Position numbers and translations under genes: made by a program. Below the pieces are notes generated by a model. That model saw nothing but the letters and a program-made list of their open reading frames with translations, did not search any database and was not told the origin of the DNA. A DNA stretch of 64,000 nt from Microvirga aerilata (GTDB taxonomy: Bacteria > Pseudomonadota > Alphaproteobacteria > Rhizobiales > Beijerinckiaceae), in the NCBI RefSeq assembly GCF_016743775.1, contig NZ_JAEQMY010000014.1:1-64000 (forward strand), written 5' to 3'. Each line of letters begins with the position of its first letter. Positions within the stretch are counted from its first letter, which is position 1. Shown one piece after another: positions 43,681 through 51,914 of the stretch.

Positions 43681-44783
43681 TGGTGATCCTCGGCCTCATC
43701 CTGCTGGCGCTGGCGGCGCTTCCCGCGGTGCTGGTCGTCATGAACCTGAACATCCTGCGCGCGACGCCGCGGCATCTCCCGCAAGGCGACGTTCTCGTCT
43801 CGGTTCTCATCCCCGCCCGGAACGAGGCGGCGAATATCGGCCCCGCGCTCGATGCGGCCCTGAAAAGCATGGGCGTGCCCGTCGAGATCCTGGTGATGGA
43901 CGACGGCTCGACGGACGAGACGCCGGAGATCGTGCGCGCCTATGCGGCCCGCGACGCGCGGGTGCGCCTTCTCACCGCCCCGCCCCTGCAAGAGGGATGG
44001 ACCGGCAAGGTCCATGCCTGCCACCACCTGGCCGAGGCGGCGCGCGGCACGCACCTCCTGTTCGTGGATGCAGACGTGAGGCTTGAACCCCATGCGGCAG
44101 CCTTGCTCGCGGGCCACGCGCAGGCAACCGATGCCGGTCTCGTGAGCGCCGTCCCGCGCCAGATCATGCGCTCGCCCGGCGAGTTGCTCACCGTGCCCAC
44201 GATCAACCTGCTGCTTCTCGGCTACCTGCCCATGGGTTTCATGCGCCTGTCCCGCGATCCGGGACTGGGCGCCGCCTGCGGTCAGCTCATGCTCGTGGAG
44301 CGCGAGGCCTATCGCCTGAGCGGAGGCCACGCGGCGATCCATTCGCGCATTCACGACGGCATTCAGCTGGCGCGGCTCTTCCGCCGCAAGGGGCTCATGA
44401 CGGATCTCGTGCCCGGCGAGCGGCTGGCCTCGTGCCGGATGTATGCGGGCTTCCGGGAGGCGTGGATCGGCTTTGCCAAGAACGCCCATGAGGGCATGGC
44501 GACGCCGGTGGCCCTGCCCGTCTGGACGATCCTGCTTTTGGGCGGGCACGTCCTCCCGTTCGCCCTCCTGCCGCTTTGGCCCGCATGGCCCATCGCCCTT
44601 GCGGCGTTTCTGTCGCTTTCGTCCCGCGCCGTGGTCACCGTCGTGACGCGCGAGAATCCCTGGTCCATTCCCTTGCATCCCTTCACCACCCTCGTGGGAC
44701 TTGCCATCCAATGGAGCGTTCTCCTGCGGATCGGCAGGGCCCGCCGTGCCGGATGGAAAGGGAGGCTTTATCCCGTAGGGTGA
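43677..44783 (+). CDS. crtQ: CrtQ-like family 2 glycosyltransferase
   Basis: A 368-residue membrane-linked GT2 enzyme. An N-terminal span (about 3-22) precedes a GT-A domain with SVLIPARNEAANIG, MDDGSTDET, GWTGKVHACHHLA and LFVDADV (DxD), then an EREAYRLSGGH block and two to three C-terminal spans, ending GWKGRLYPVG. The GKxHAC and C-terminal WKGR.Y signatures fit CrtQ, which glucosylates C30 carotenoic acids. HpnB-type hopanoid glycosyltransferase is the main alternative. Overlaps the acyltransferase stop by four bases. Confidence 0.8.
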   Translation: MMVILGLILLALAALPAVLVVMNLNILRATPRHLPQGDVLVSVLIPARNEAANIGPALDAALKSMGVPVEILVMDDGSTDETPEIVRAYAARDARVRLLTAPPLQEGWTGKVHACHHLAEAARGTHLLFVDADVRLEPHAAALLAGHAQATDAGLVSAVPRQIMRSPGELLTVPTINLLLLGYLPMGFMRLSRDPGLGAACGQLMLVEREAYRLSGGHAAIHSRIHDGIQLARLFRRKGLMTDLVPGERLASCRMYAGFREAWIGFAKNAHEGMATPVALPVWTILLLGGHVLPFALLPLWPAWPIALAAFLSLSSRAVVTVVTRENPWSIPLHPFTTLVGLAIQWSVLLRIGRARRAGWKGRLYPVG

Positions 44784-44787
44784 CGCA

Positions 44788-46446
44788 ATGCAGACGGGCG
44801 CCAAAGAGGCATCGAAGAAACCGCGGAACGAGAACTTTCCCGTGGCGTCTCTCGTGCTGTCGTCCGAACACAGGGATGCGGCCCTCGCGTTCTATGGCTT
44901 CGCGCGCTTGGCCGACGATGTGGCCGATGCTCCCGACCTGGGAGCCGCCGAAAAGCTGGCGCGCCTCGAGGCGCTGGAACAGGCGCTCGTGTCCGGCGAT
45001 CCCACCGTTCCAGAGGCCGCGCGCCTGCATGCGGCCGACAGGCGGCACAAGGCCGGCCTCGTTCAGGCCCGCGACCTGCTGCGCGCCTTCCGCCAGGACG
45101 TGGTCAAGGCCCGCTACAACGAGTGGGCGGAGCTGGTCGGCTACTGCCGCCTCTCGGCCAATCCGGTCGGCCGCTTCCTGCTTGCCCTGCATGGGGAGCG
45201 CATTGCCGCGCAGGCGCCGGCGGACGCCCTTTGCACGGCGCTCCAGATTCTCAACCACCTCCAGGATTGCGGCGACGACCGGGAGCGCCTGGGCCGCATC
45301 TACATCCCGATCCGCTGGATGATGGCCGCAGGCTCGGAGGCCGCCTTCTTCGATCCGTCGCAGGCCACGATCCGCCGCAGCGTGTTCGACGCCATGCTCG
45401 ACCGGGTCGATGCCCTGATCGATCAGGCGCAATGCCTGCCGCAGCATCTGCAGAGCAGGCGCCTGCGGGCTCAGAGCATCGCCACGATTGCCCTGGCCCG
45501 GTGCCTGAGCCAGCGCCTGCGTCTCGCCGATCCGGTTGTCCAGCGCGTGCAGGTGAACAAGCCGGATGCCATCAAGGCTTTCCTGCGCGGGCTCGGCGGC
45601 TTGGCGCGTGCGCCGGTGAACGGCGACCATCGGGTCACGGCAGCGGTGGTGCGCCGCTCAGGCTCGTCGTTCCGCCTGGGCATGCAGAGCCTTGCGCGGG
45701 AGCGCCGCCGCGCCATGCATGCGGTCTATGCTTTCTGCCGGGCCGCGGACGACATCGCCGACGGCGCCGCGCCCGCCTCCGAGAAGCGCGCCTTTCTGCG
45801 CGACTGGCGCTGCGAGATCGACCGGCTGCACCGCGCTCCGGAAACGCCCATCGGGCGCGAGCTCGCCCGCGCCTCGAGCCTGTTCAAGCTGCCGCTGGAG
45901 GAATGCCATGCCCTCCTCGACGGCATGGAAACGGACTGCGCCGACCGGGTCCGCTTGGCAAGCGACCATGAGCTCGGCCTGTATGGGCGCCGGGTGGCAG
46001 GTTCCGTCGGAGCGCTCTCGATCCGCATCTTCGGCGCGCCCGCCGCCCATGACTTCGCCCTCAATCTCGGACGCACCCTGCAGCTCGTGAACATCCTGCG
46101 CGACGTGGACGAGGACGCGGCCTGCGAGCGGGTCTACATTCCCCTTTCGCGCCTCGCGCAGCTCGGGCTGCAGGACGCCCCGGCGGCAGCCCTCGTGGCC
46201 GATCCGCGCTTCGCCCGCGTCTGCGAGAGCCTTGCCGAGGAAGCCCGCGCCGGCTTCGCGGCCGCGGACGAGGCCCTGACGCGCCTCGACCGCGCAGCCC
46301 TCAAGCCCGCCATCCTGATGATGGAGAATTACCGCCGCGTGCTCGCACGCCTCGCGGCCCGCGGCTGGGGCGTGCGCCAGGGCAAGCTTCGCCTGAGCGC
46401 CACGGACCGGCTCCAGCTCATCACCCGCGCCATGAGGCCTGCATGA
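44788..46446 (+). CDS. hpnCD: Fused HpnC-HpnD squalene-pathway synthase
   Basis: One 552-residue frame contains two squalene/phytoene synthase domains. Residues about 15-275 are HpnC-like with DDVAD (43-47) and LQDCGDD (158-164). Residues about 282-552 are HpnD-like with DDIAD (321-325) and RDVDED (438-443). In other bacteria HpnD makes presqualene diphosphate from farnesyl diphosphate and HpnC turns it into hydroxysqualene; HpnE then reduces this to squalene. All four Asp-rich motifs are intact, so both halves may work. Elsewhere these are usually separate neighbouring genes. The stop overlaps the hpnE start. Confidence 0.9.
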   Translation: MQTGAKEASKKPRNENFPVASLVLSSEHRDAALAFYGFARLADDVADAPDLGAAEKLARLEALEQALVSGDPTVPEAARLHAADRRHKAGLVQARDLLRAFRQDVVKARYNEWAELVGYCRLSANPVGRFLLALHGERIAAQAPADALCTALQILNHLQDCGDDRERLGRIYIPIRWMMAAGSEAAFFDPSQATIRRSVFDAMLDRVDALIDQAQCLPQHLQSRRLRAQSIATIALARCLSQRLRLADPVVQRVQVNKPDAIKAFLRGLGGLARAPVNGDHRVTAAVVRRSGSSFRLGMQSLARERRRAMHAVYAFCRAADDIADGAAPASEKRAFLRDWRCEIDRLHRAPETPIGRELARASSLFKLPLEECHALLDGMETDCADRVRLASDHELGLYGRRVAGSVGALSIRIFGAPAAHDFALNLGRTLQLVNILRDVDEDAACERVYIPLSRLAQLGLQDAPAAALVADPRFARVCESLAEEARAGFAAADEALTRLDRAALKPAILMMENYRRVLARLAARGWGVRQGKLRLSATDRLQLITRAMRPA

Positions 46447-47729
46447 CGACGAGGCGCACCCATATCATCGGAGCGGGCATCGCGGGCTTGAGCGCCGCCC
46501 TTGCGGTGACGGCCGAGGGCGGCGAGGCCATTATCTACGAGGCCGCGCCGCAGCCCGGCGGGCGCTGCCGGACGCTTCGCAAGGAAGACGGATTCACCCA
46601 TGACAACGGCACCCATGTGCTGTTCACGGCCAACGGGTACACGCTCGATCTTCTGAAGGCCATCGGTGCGCGGGACCGCTGGTTCGAGCCCGAGCCCAAG
46701 GGTCTGACCCTGTACGACGGCCCGACGGGGGAAACCCGAAGGGTCGGGCTCTCCCCCTGGTCCTGGCTGTTGCCGTCGCGCCGCCCGCGGGGCCTGACCC
46801 TGCCCGATCTCGGCCGCATCCTTCGCCTTGTCTTCACCTCCAGGAACTGCCCCGTGGCGTCGATCATCGGCAAGGGGCCGATCATGGACAACCTGATCGA
46901 GCCCCTGACCGTGGCGGTGCTCAACACCCCGACGTCGCAGGCTTCGTCGCAGCGGCTCGCCTGCGCTCTCCGGCAGTTCATCCGGCCCGGCGCCGGCAGG
47001 CTCCTGGTGGCGCGGAACGGGCTGAGCCAGGACCTGATCGAGCCGGCCGTCGCCACCCTGCAGGCCAGGGGCGCTGCCGTCCTCACGGGGCAGCGCCTGC
47101 GCATGCTTCTGACAAGCCAGGAGCGCGTGATCGGGCTCGCGCTCACGGACCGCACGGTGATGCTCGGCCCCGACGACCGGGTCATTCTGGCCCTGCCGCC
47201 CTACGAGGTGGAGCGGCTCCTGCCGGCGCTTCCGGTGCCGAAGACGTTCGAGCCCATCCTGAATGTGCATTTCCGCATGGCGGGCTTGAGCACCCCCCGC
47301 TTCCTCGGGTTCACGGGCACGCTGGCCCAGTGGGCGCTGATCCGCCCCGATCATGTGAGCGTCACCGTCTCGGCGGCCGATCATGTGGTCGATCAGAATG
47401 CCTCCAATGCGGCGGCCCGGATCTGGCGCGAGATCGTGCCGGCGCTCCGCTCGCTCGGCCTCGACGCATCCGTCGATCGTCAGCCCGAAACGCGGGTGGT
47501 GAAGGAAAAGCGCGCCACGATCCGCCAGGCGGCCGAGACGCTGCCGCAGCCTCCCCTGCGGCCGCTTGCGAACCTTGCTCTCGCGGGCGACTGGATCGGC
47601 TCGCTTCCGGCCACCATCGAGAGTGCGGTCATGGCCGGGGAGCACGCAGCCTCCATCCTTCGCCACGCCCGGTGCGCCCGTCCGCCTCTTTCCCGTGAAC
47701 GCTCCTTGAAGACGGAGGATGCCGCATGA
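46443..47729 (+). CDS. hpnE: Hydroxysqualene dehydroxylase HpnE
   Basis: A 428-residue FAD amine-oxidase-fold protein with HIIGAGIAGLSAALAV (about 6-21), PGGRCRTL, the HDNGTHVL block and a C-terminal LALAGDWIGSLPATIESAVMAG FAD site. HpnE reduces hydroxysqualene to squalene. It follows the HpnCD fusion with a four-base overlap, the strongest support for the call. Squalene made here can serve hopanoids (genes not in the window) and the C30 carotenoids of this operon. Confidence 0.9.
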   Translation: MTTRRTHIIGAGIAGLSAALAVTAEGGEAIIYEAAPQPGGRCRTLRKEDGFTHDNGTHVLFTANGYTLDLLKAIGARDRWFEPEPKGLTLYDGPTGETRRVGLSPWSWLLPSRRPRGLTLPDLGRILRLVFTSRNCPVASIIGKGPIMDNLIEPLTVAVLNTPTSQASSQRLACALRQFIRPGAGRLLVARNGLSQDLIEPAVATLQARGAAVLTGQRLRMLLTSQERVIGLALTDRTVMLGPDDRVILALPPYEVERLLPALPVPKTFEPILNVHFRMAGLSTPRFLGFTGTLAQWALIRPDHVSVTVSAADHVVDQNASNAAARIWREIVPALRSLGLDASVDRQPETRVVKEKRATIRQAAETLPQPPLRPLANLALAGDWIGSLPATIESAVMAGEHAASILRHARCARPPLSRERSLKTEDAA

Positions 47730-48694
47730 TCCAGGAGCATCCGCCGCTCACCGTCCTGCTGGCCGCTCCCCGCGGCTTCTGCGCCGGCGTCGAGCGCGCC
47801 ATCCGGGCCGTCGAGGACGCTCTCGCGCAGACGGGAAAGCCCGTCTATGTGCGGCACGAGATCGTGCATAACGGCCGCGTCGTCGAGGAGCTCAAGCGAA
47901 AGGGCGCGATCTTCGTCGAGCACATCTCGCAAATTCCGGACGGGGCGGTCGCCATCTTCAGCGCCCACGGGGTTCCGCAGGCTGTCGAGCGCGAGGCCGC
48001 AGGCCGCGGGCTGTCGGTGCTCGACGCCACCTGCCCTCTCGTCCGGCGCGTTCATATGGAAGGGCAGCGCCATGCGCGGGCCGGCCGGGAGGTCATCGTC
48101 ATCGGCCACCGCGGCCATGTGGAGGTCGAAGGCACCATCGGGCAGATCGACGGGACCGTTCATGTGATCGACAGCGTGGCGCAGGCGCTCACCCTGCCGG
48201 TCGCGAACCCTGAGCGCATCGCCTACGTCACCCAGACCACGCTGTCGGTGGACGATACGCGGGAGATCATCGCCGCCCTCAAAAGCCGCTTTCCGGCGAT
48301 CCAGGGCCCCGACGTCAAGACGATCTGCTACGCCACGCAGAACCGGCAGATGGCCGTGCGCGTCATCGCCAAGCGGGCGGAGCGGATCATCGTGTGCGGG
48401 GCGCGCAATTCATCCAACACCAACCGCCTGCGCGAGGTGGCGGCGGGCGAGGGCCGCCCGGCCCTTCTGATGCAGGACCCCAAGGACCTGACCCTGTCCT
48501 TCATCGAGGGCGCTGCCGTCATCGGCCTGACCGCAGGGGCCTCGGCCCCCGAGGACCTGATCCAGGAGGCCCTGGCGCAGCTCGCGCAGTGGCGCCGCCT
48601 CACCGTGGAGGAAGTGCGGGTGACCCATGAGGACACGCAGTTCGCCCCGGTCGACCTGGCGCGCCTCGTGTCTCAGCTCGCAAACGCCTCCTGA
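47726..48694 (+). CDS. ispH: 4-hydroxy-3-methylbut-2-enyl diphosphate reductase
   Basis: Last step of the MEP pathway, giving IPP and DMAPP. The 322-residue iron-sulfur protein shows the three cluster cysteines in RGFCAGV (about 18), DATCPLV (about 103) and KTICYATQNRQ (about 195), the HEIVHN, SAHG and HRGHVE substrate motifs, and CGARNSSNTNRL. It overlaps hpnE by four bases and ends the operon, linking precursor supply to squalene and carotenoid formation. The 3' end overlaps the convergent MATE gene by 22 bases. Confidence 0.96.
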   Translation: MIQEHPPLTVLLAAPRGFCAGVERAIRAVEDALAQTGKPVYVRHEIVHNGRVVEELKRKGAIFVEHISQIPDGAVAIFSAHGVPQAVEREAAGRGLSVLDATCPLVRRVHMEGQRHARAGREVIVIGHRGHVEVEGTIGQIDGTVHVIDSVAQALTLPVANPERIAYVTQTTLSVDDTREIIAALKSRFPAIQGPDVKTICYATQNRQMAVRVIAKRAERIIVCGARNSSNTNRLREVAAGEGRPALLMQDPKDLTLSFIEGAAVIGLTAGASAPEDLIQEALAQLAQWRRLTVEEVRVTHEDTQFAPVDLARLVSQLANAS

Positions 48695-50094
48695 AGGCCC
48701 TGCGGCGTTGCCGTGACCAGCCCGAGCCGGTCGCGGCGAAGCCAGCGCCACAGCATCAGCGAGGCCACCACCGCAAGCCCGCTGGCGAGCCCGATCCAGA
48801 TGCCGATGCCCCGAAGGCTCGTGCCGAAGGCCAGGATGATGCCGAGCGGCAGGCCGACGCCCCAGTAGCCCAAGGCCGCATAGATCATCGGGACCCGGGT
48901 ATCCTGCAGCCCGCGCAGCATCCCGGCTCCGACCGCCTGCGCGCCGTCCACGAGCTGGAAGATGGCGGCCACCACCAGGAACGAGCGCGCCAGGTCGATC
49001 ACCAGGGCGTTCTTGGGGTCGCTCATGTCGAGGAAGGCCCCGAGCAGCAGATGAGGCGCAAACATCATGAGAGACGCCGTCAGGACCATGAAGCCTGTGC
49101 CGAGCGCATAGGAGGTCCAGCCGGCGCGGGTGACCCCTTGCGCGTCCTGCGCACCGTAGGCCCGCCCCACGCGCACCGTGACCGCCTGCCCGATTCCAAG
49201 AGGAATGGAGAAGCAGAAGGAGGCGATCTGCAAGGCTATCGCATGGGCCGCCAGTTCGCTTTCGCCGATCCAGCCCATCAGCATGGCGGCCGCGTTGAAG
49301 ATCGTCACCTCGAACATCAGCGTCAGGCCGATGGGGATGCCGATCCGCCACAGGGTCCGGTAGCGCGGCCAGTCGGCCCGCCAGAAGCGCCCGAAGATGT
49401 GATAGCGCCTGAGCTTCGGATCGAGGACGATCACGAGGGCGAGCGCCAGGAACATGAAGGTGCTGGAGAGCACCGTGCCGAGGCCTACCCCGATCAGCCC
49501 CAGGGCCGGCAGGCCGAACGAGCCGACCATCAGCACGTAGGCCGCGCCGAAATTGACGGGAATCGTCAGGAGGCCGATGACGAGGGCCCAGCCGGGACGC
49601 TCCAGCGCCGACAGGAACGAGCGCAGCACCAGGAAGAGCAGGAACGGCAGCAGGCTCCACTGGAGGGCCCGCATGTACTCGCCGGCGTTGTGGGCGAGCA
49701 CGGGCTCCTGGCCGATGGCGAGAAGGATCCTTTCCCCGTTCCAGGCCACGATCCAGATCGGGATGGCAACGGTCACCGCGGCCCACAAACCCTGGCGCAC
49801 GGTGCGGCGCACCTCGCGCACGGAGTGGCGCTTGCGGCCCAGCTCCTCGGCGATCATCGGCGAGGTGGCGTTGACGAGGCCGATGCCGAAGATCAGGAAG
49901 GCGAAATACAGGTTGGTGCCGAGCGCACCGGCCGCCAGGGCTTCCGAGCCCATCCAGCCCATCAGAATCACGTCCGACGTCATCAGGGCGTTCTGCGCCA
50001 TGGTGGCGAGAACGAGAGGCCAGCCCAGGGCCAGCGTGGCGCGCAGCTCCGCCATCCAGGCGGCCCGCTCGGTGGGTGCGATGCGAGAGATCAT
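48673..50094 (-). CDS. MATE family efflux transporter
   Basis: A 473-residue integral membrane protein with about twelve spans in two repeated halves, each opening with the MatE block (ATLALGWPLVLATMAQNALMTSD-type first helix pair). Such proteins export cationic drugs or metabolites using Na+ or H+ gradients. The ATG at 50094 places a short tail before the first span; an upstream in-frame start (50211) would add 39 polar residues. No regulator or metabolite operon is attached, so the substrate is unknown. Confidence 0.9.
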   Translation of the reverse strand: MISRIAPTERAAWMAELRATLALGWPLVLATMAQNALMTSDVILMGWMGSEALAAGALGTNLYFAFLIFGIGLVNATSPMIAEELGRKRHSVREVRRTVRQGLWAAVTVAIPIWIVAWNGERILLAIGQEPVLAHNAGEYMRALQWSLLPFLLFLVLRSFLSALERPGWALVIGLLTIPVNFGAAYVLMVGSFGLPALGLIGVGLGTVLSSTFMFLALALVIVLDPKLRRYHIFGRFWRADWPRYRTLWRIGIPIGLTLMFEVTIFNAAAMLMGWIGESELAAHAIALQIASFCFSIPLGIGQAVTVRVGRAYGAQDAQGVTRAGWTSYALGTGFMVLTASLMMFAPHLLLGAFLDMSDPKNALVIDLARSFLVVAAIFQLVDGAQAVGAGMLRGLQDTRVPMIYAALGYWGVGLPLGIILAFGTSLRGIGIWIGLASGLAVVASLMLWRWLRRDRLGLVTATPQGLQEAFAS

Positions 50095-50237
50095 AATGGC
50101 CGGCTTGTAGCCCGAACGGCCCCTGGAGCGCCACCCCATGCATGGCCGAACAGGCATGTTCCCGAAAAAAGGAACCGGGGCGGAAGGGTGTCCGTTCATC
50201 CTTTCACTCACGCTTTCGTGTTCCCTGGAGTTCCTTG

Positions 50238-51215
50238 ATGGCGCAGCCGGCGCTTTCCACCTCGATCGATTTCGCGCTGCCGCCGATCCTGCACAACGAA
50301 CAGGGGCGGATGCGTACCGTGGGTGTCGAAATCGAGTTCGTCGGCCCCTCCGCCGAGAAAACCGTGCAGGCGCTGCAGGAGGCGCTCGGAGGCAGGCTGA
50401 TCGAGGAGGATCCCCACGCCTTCGCGCTCAGGGAGTCGGCCATCGGGGACCTGACGGTGGAGCTCGACAGCCGGATCCTGCATCCGGGCAAGCAGGCCGG
50501 GAGCCAACGCGGGGTTCTGCCCAAGATCGCGGCCCTGTTCGGATTTGCGGCAAGCTATCTCGTCCCCTGCGAGCTCGTGACGTCGCCGACCCGGCTCGAC
50601 CGTCTCCAGGACCTCAACCGGATCCTGACGATCCTGCGGAGGCTCGGCGCCAGGGGCACGCAGGATGCGCCCTTCTATGCCTTCGGGCTCCACTTCAACC
50701 CGGAGATCCCGCGCCAGGATGCGGCAACCCTCACGGCCTTCATGAAGAGCTTCGCGCTGCTCAACCCGTGGCTCCGCCGGGAGGCCTCGCCGGACAGGAC
50801 CAGGGAATTGCTGGGCTTTGCCGACCCATTTCCGGCCGATTACGTGCGCAGGATCGTCTCGCTGGACTACTGGCCGGACATTTCCACCTTCATCGACGAT
50901 TACCTCAGCCTCAATCCGACCCGGAACCGCGACCTCGACCTCCTGCCGCTGCTGCATCATCTCGACGCGCAGCGGGTGCGCGCCGTGCTGCCGAACGAGA
51001 AGATCAACGGCCGTCCCACCTTCCACTACCGGCTGCCGGACGCCCGGGTGAGCGATCCGGGCTGGAGCATCGCGCCGGACTGGAACCGCTGGGTGTGCGT
51101 CGAGCGGCTTGCCGCCGACCGCGAGAGGCTCGACGCGGTCGGCTCCGCCTACCTGTCCTTCGAGGGAGAGGACAAGAGCTGGGCCAACGTGGTGGAGCAG
51201 ATCGTACGGTCATGA
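50238..51215 (+). CDS. Amidoligase family protein
   Basis: A 325-residue protein of the amidoligase (GCS2/COOH-NH2 ligase-like) family: VGVEIEFVGPSAEKT near residue 28 (metal/ATP Glu residues), LTVELDSR, APFYAFGLHFNPEIP and the RRIVSLDYWPDIS block. The fold is that of glutamine synthetase and gamma-glutamylcysteine ligase and is expected to join an amine to a carboxylate using ATP. Its stop overlaps the next gene, a gamma-glutamyl hydrolase-like GATase. The start at 50238 follows TGGAG. Substrate unknown. Confidence 0.83.
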   Translation: MAQPALSTSIDFALPPILHNEQGRMRTVGVEIEFVGPSAEKTVQALQEALGGRLIEEDPHAFALRESAIGDLTVELDSRILHPGKQAGSQRGVLPKIAALFGFAASYLVPCELVTSPTRLDRLQDLNRILTILRRLGARGTQDAPFYAFGLHFNPEIPRQDAATLTAFMKSFALLNPWLRREASPDRTRELLGFADPFPADYVRRIVSLDYWPDISTFIDDYLSLNPTRNRDLDLLPLLHHLDAQRVRAVLPNEKINGRPTFHYRLPDARVSDPGWSIAPDWNRWVCVERLAADRERLDAVGSAYLSFEGEDKSWANVVEQIVRS

Positions 51216-51913
51216 CGAGCCCGCTCATCGGTGTGACCACATCCCGGCGCGGCGGATGGCGCAGCTATCTCATGCACCGGCTGGCGCTTGCCCGCGTGGG
51301 CGCGCGCTCCATTCGCCTGATGCCGGGAAACCCCCTGCCTGCGGAACCGCTGCAGGGCCTCATCATCGGCGGCGGGGACGACATCGGCGCGGAGATCTAC
51401 GGCGGAAAAGTTCTGCCCGACGTGCGCATCGACCCGGAGCGGGACAAGATGGAGCTCGGCCTGCTCAAGGCCGCCCTTCCGGCCGGGCTGCCGATCCTCG
51501 GCATCTGCCGCGGATCGCAGATGATCAATGTGGGGCTCGGCGGCACGCTGCACACGGACATCTACGAGGTTTATGTGCAGGCGCCCAAGATGCGCACCGT
51601 GCTGCCGCGAAAGACCGTGTCCATCGCGCAGGACTCGCGCCTCGACCGCATCCTGCGCTGCAATCCCTGCCAGGTGAATGCGCTCCATCACCAATCCGTG
51701 GACCGGCTCGGGCAGGGCCTGAGGATCGCCGCGACCGACGAGAGCGGCATCGTGCAGGCCATCGAAAGCGAGAGCGCCCCGTTCCTGCTCGGCGTTCAGT
51801 GGCACCCGGAGCTTCTGGTCTGGAAGAGGCCGCATCAGCGCCTGTTCGGGGCCCTTGCCGATGCGGCTCGCGAGGTTGCGCAGCCGCTCAGCGCAGCCGC
51901 ATTGGCGCAGTAG
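51212..51913 (+). CDS. Gamma-glutamyl-gamma-aminobutyrate hydrolase-like peptidase C26
   Basis: A 233-residue class I glutamine-amidotransferase-fold hydrolase: IIGGGDDIG near residue 52, nucleophile elbow GICRGSQMINVGLGG (Cys about 106) and the His-x-Glu pair in GVQWHPE (about 200). Relatives cut gamma-glutamyl bonds (PuuD, folylpolyglutamate). It is translationally coupled to the amidoligase, so the pair probably makes and trims or recycles a gamma-linked amide. It is convergent with the sensor kinase gene (one base gap). Confidence 0.88.
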   Translation: MTSPLIGVTTSRRGGWRSYLMHRLALARVGARSIRLMPGNPLPAEPLQGLIIGGGDDIGAEIYGGKVLPDVRIDPERDKMELGLLKAALPAGLPILGICRGSQMINVGLGGTLHTDIYEVYVQAPKMRTVLPRKTVSIAQDSRLDRILRCNPCQVNALHHQSVDRLGQGLRIAATDESGIVQAIESESAPFLLGVQWHPELLVWKRPHQRLFGALADAAREVAQPLSAAALAQ

Positions 51914-51914
51914 A

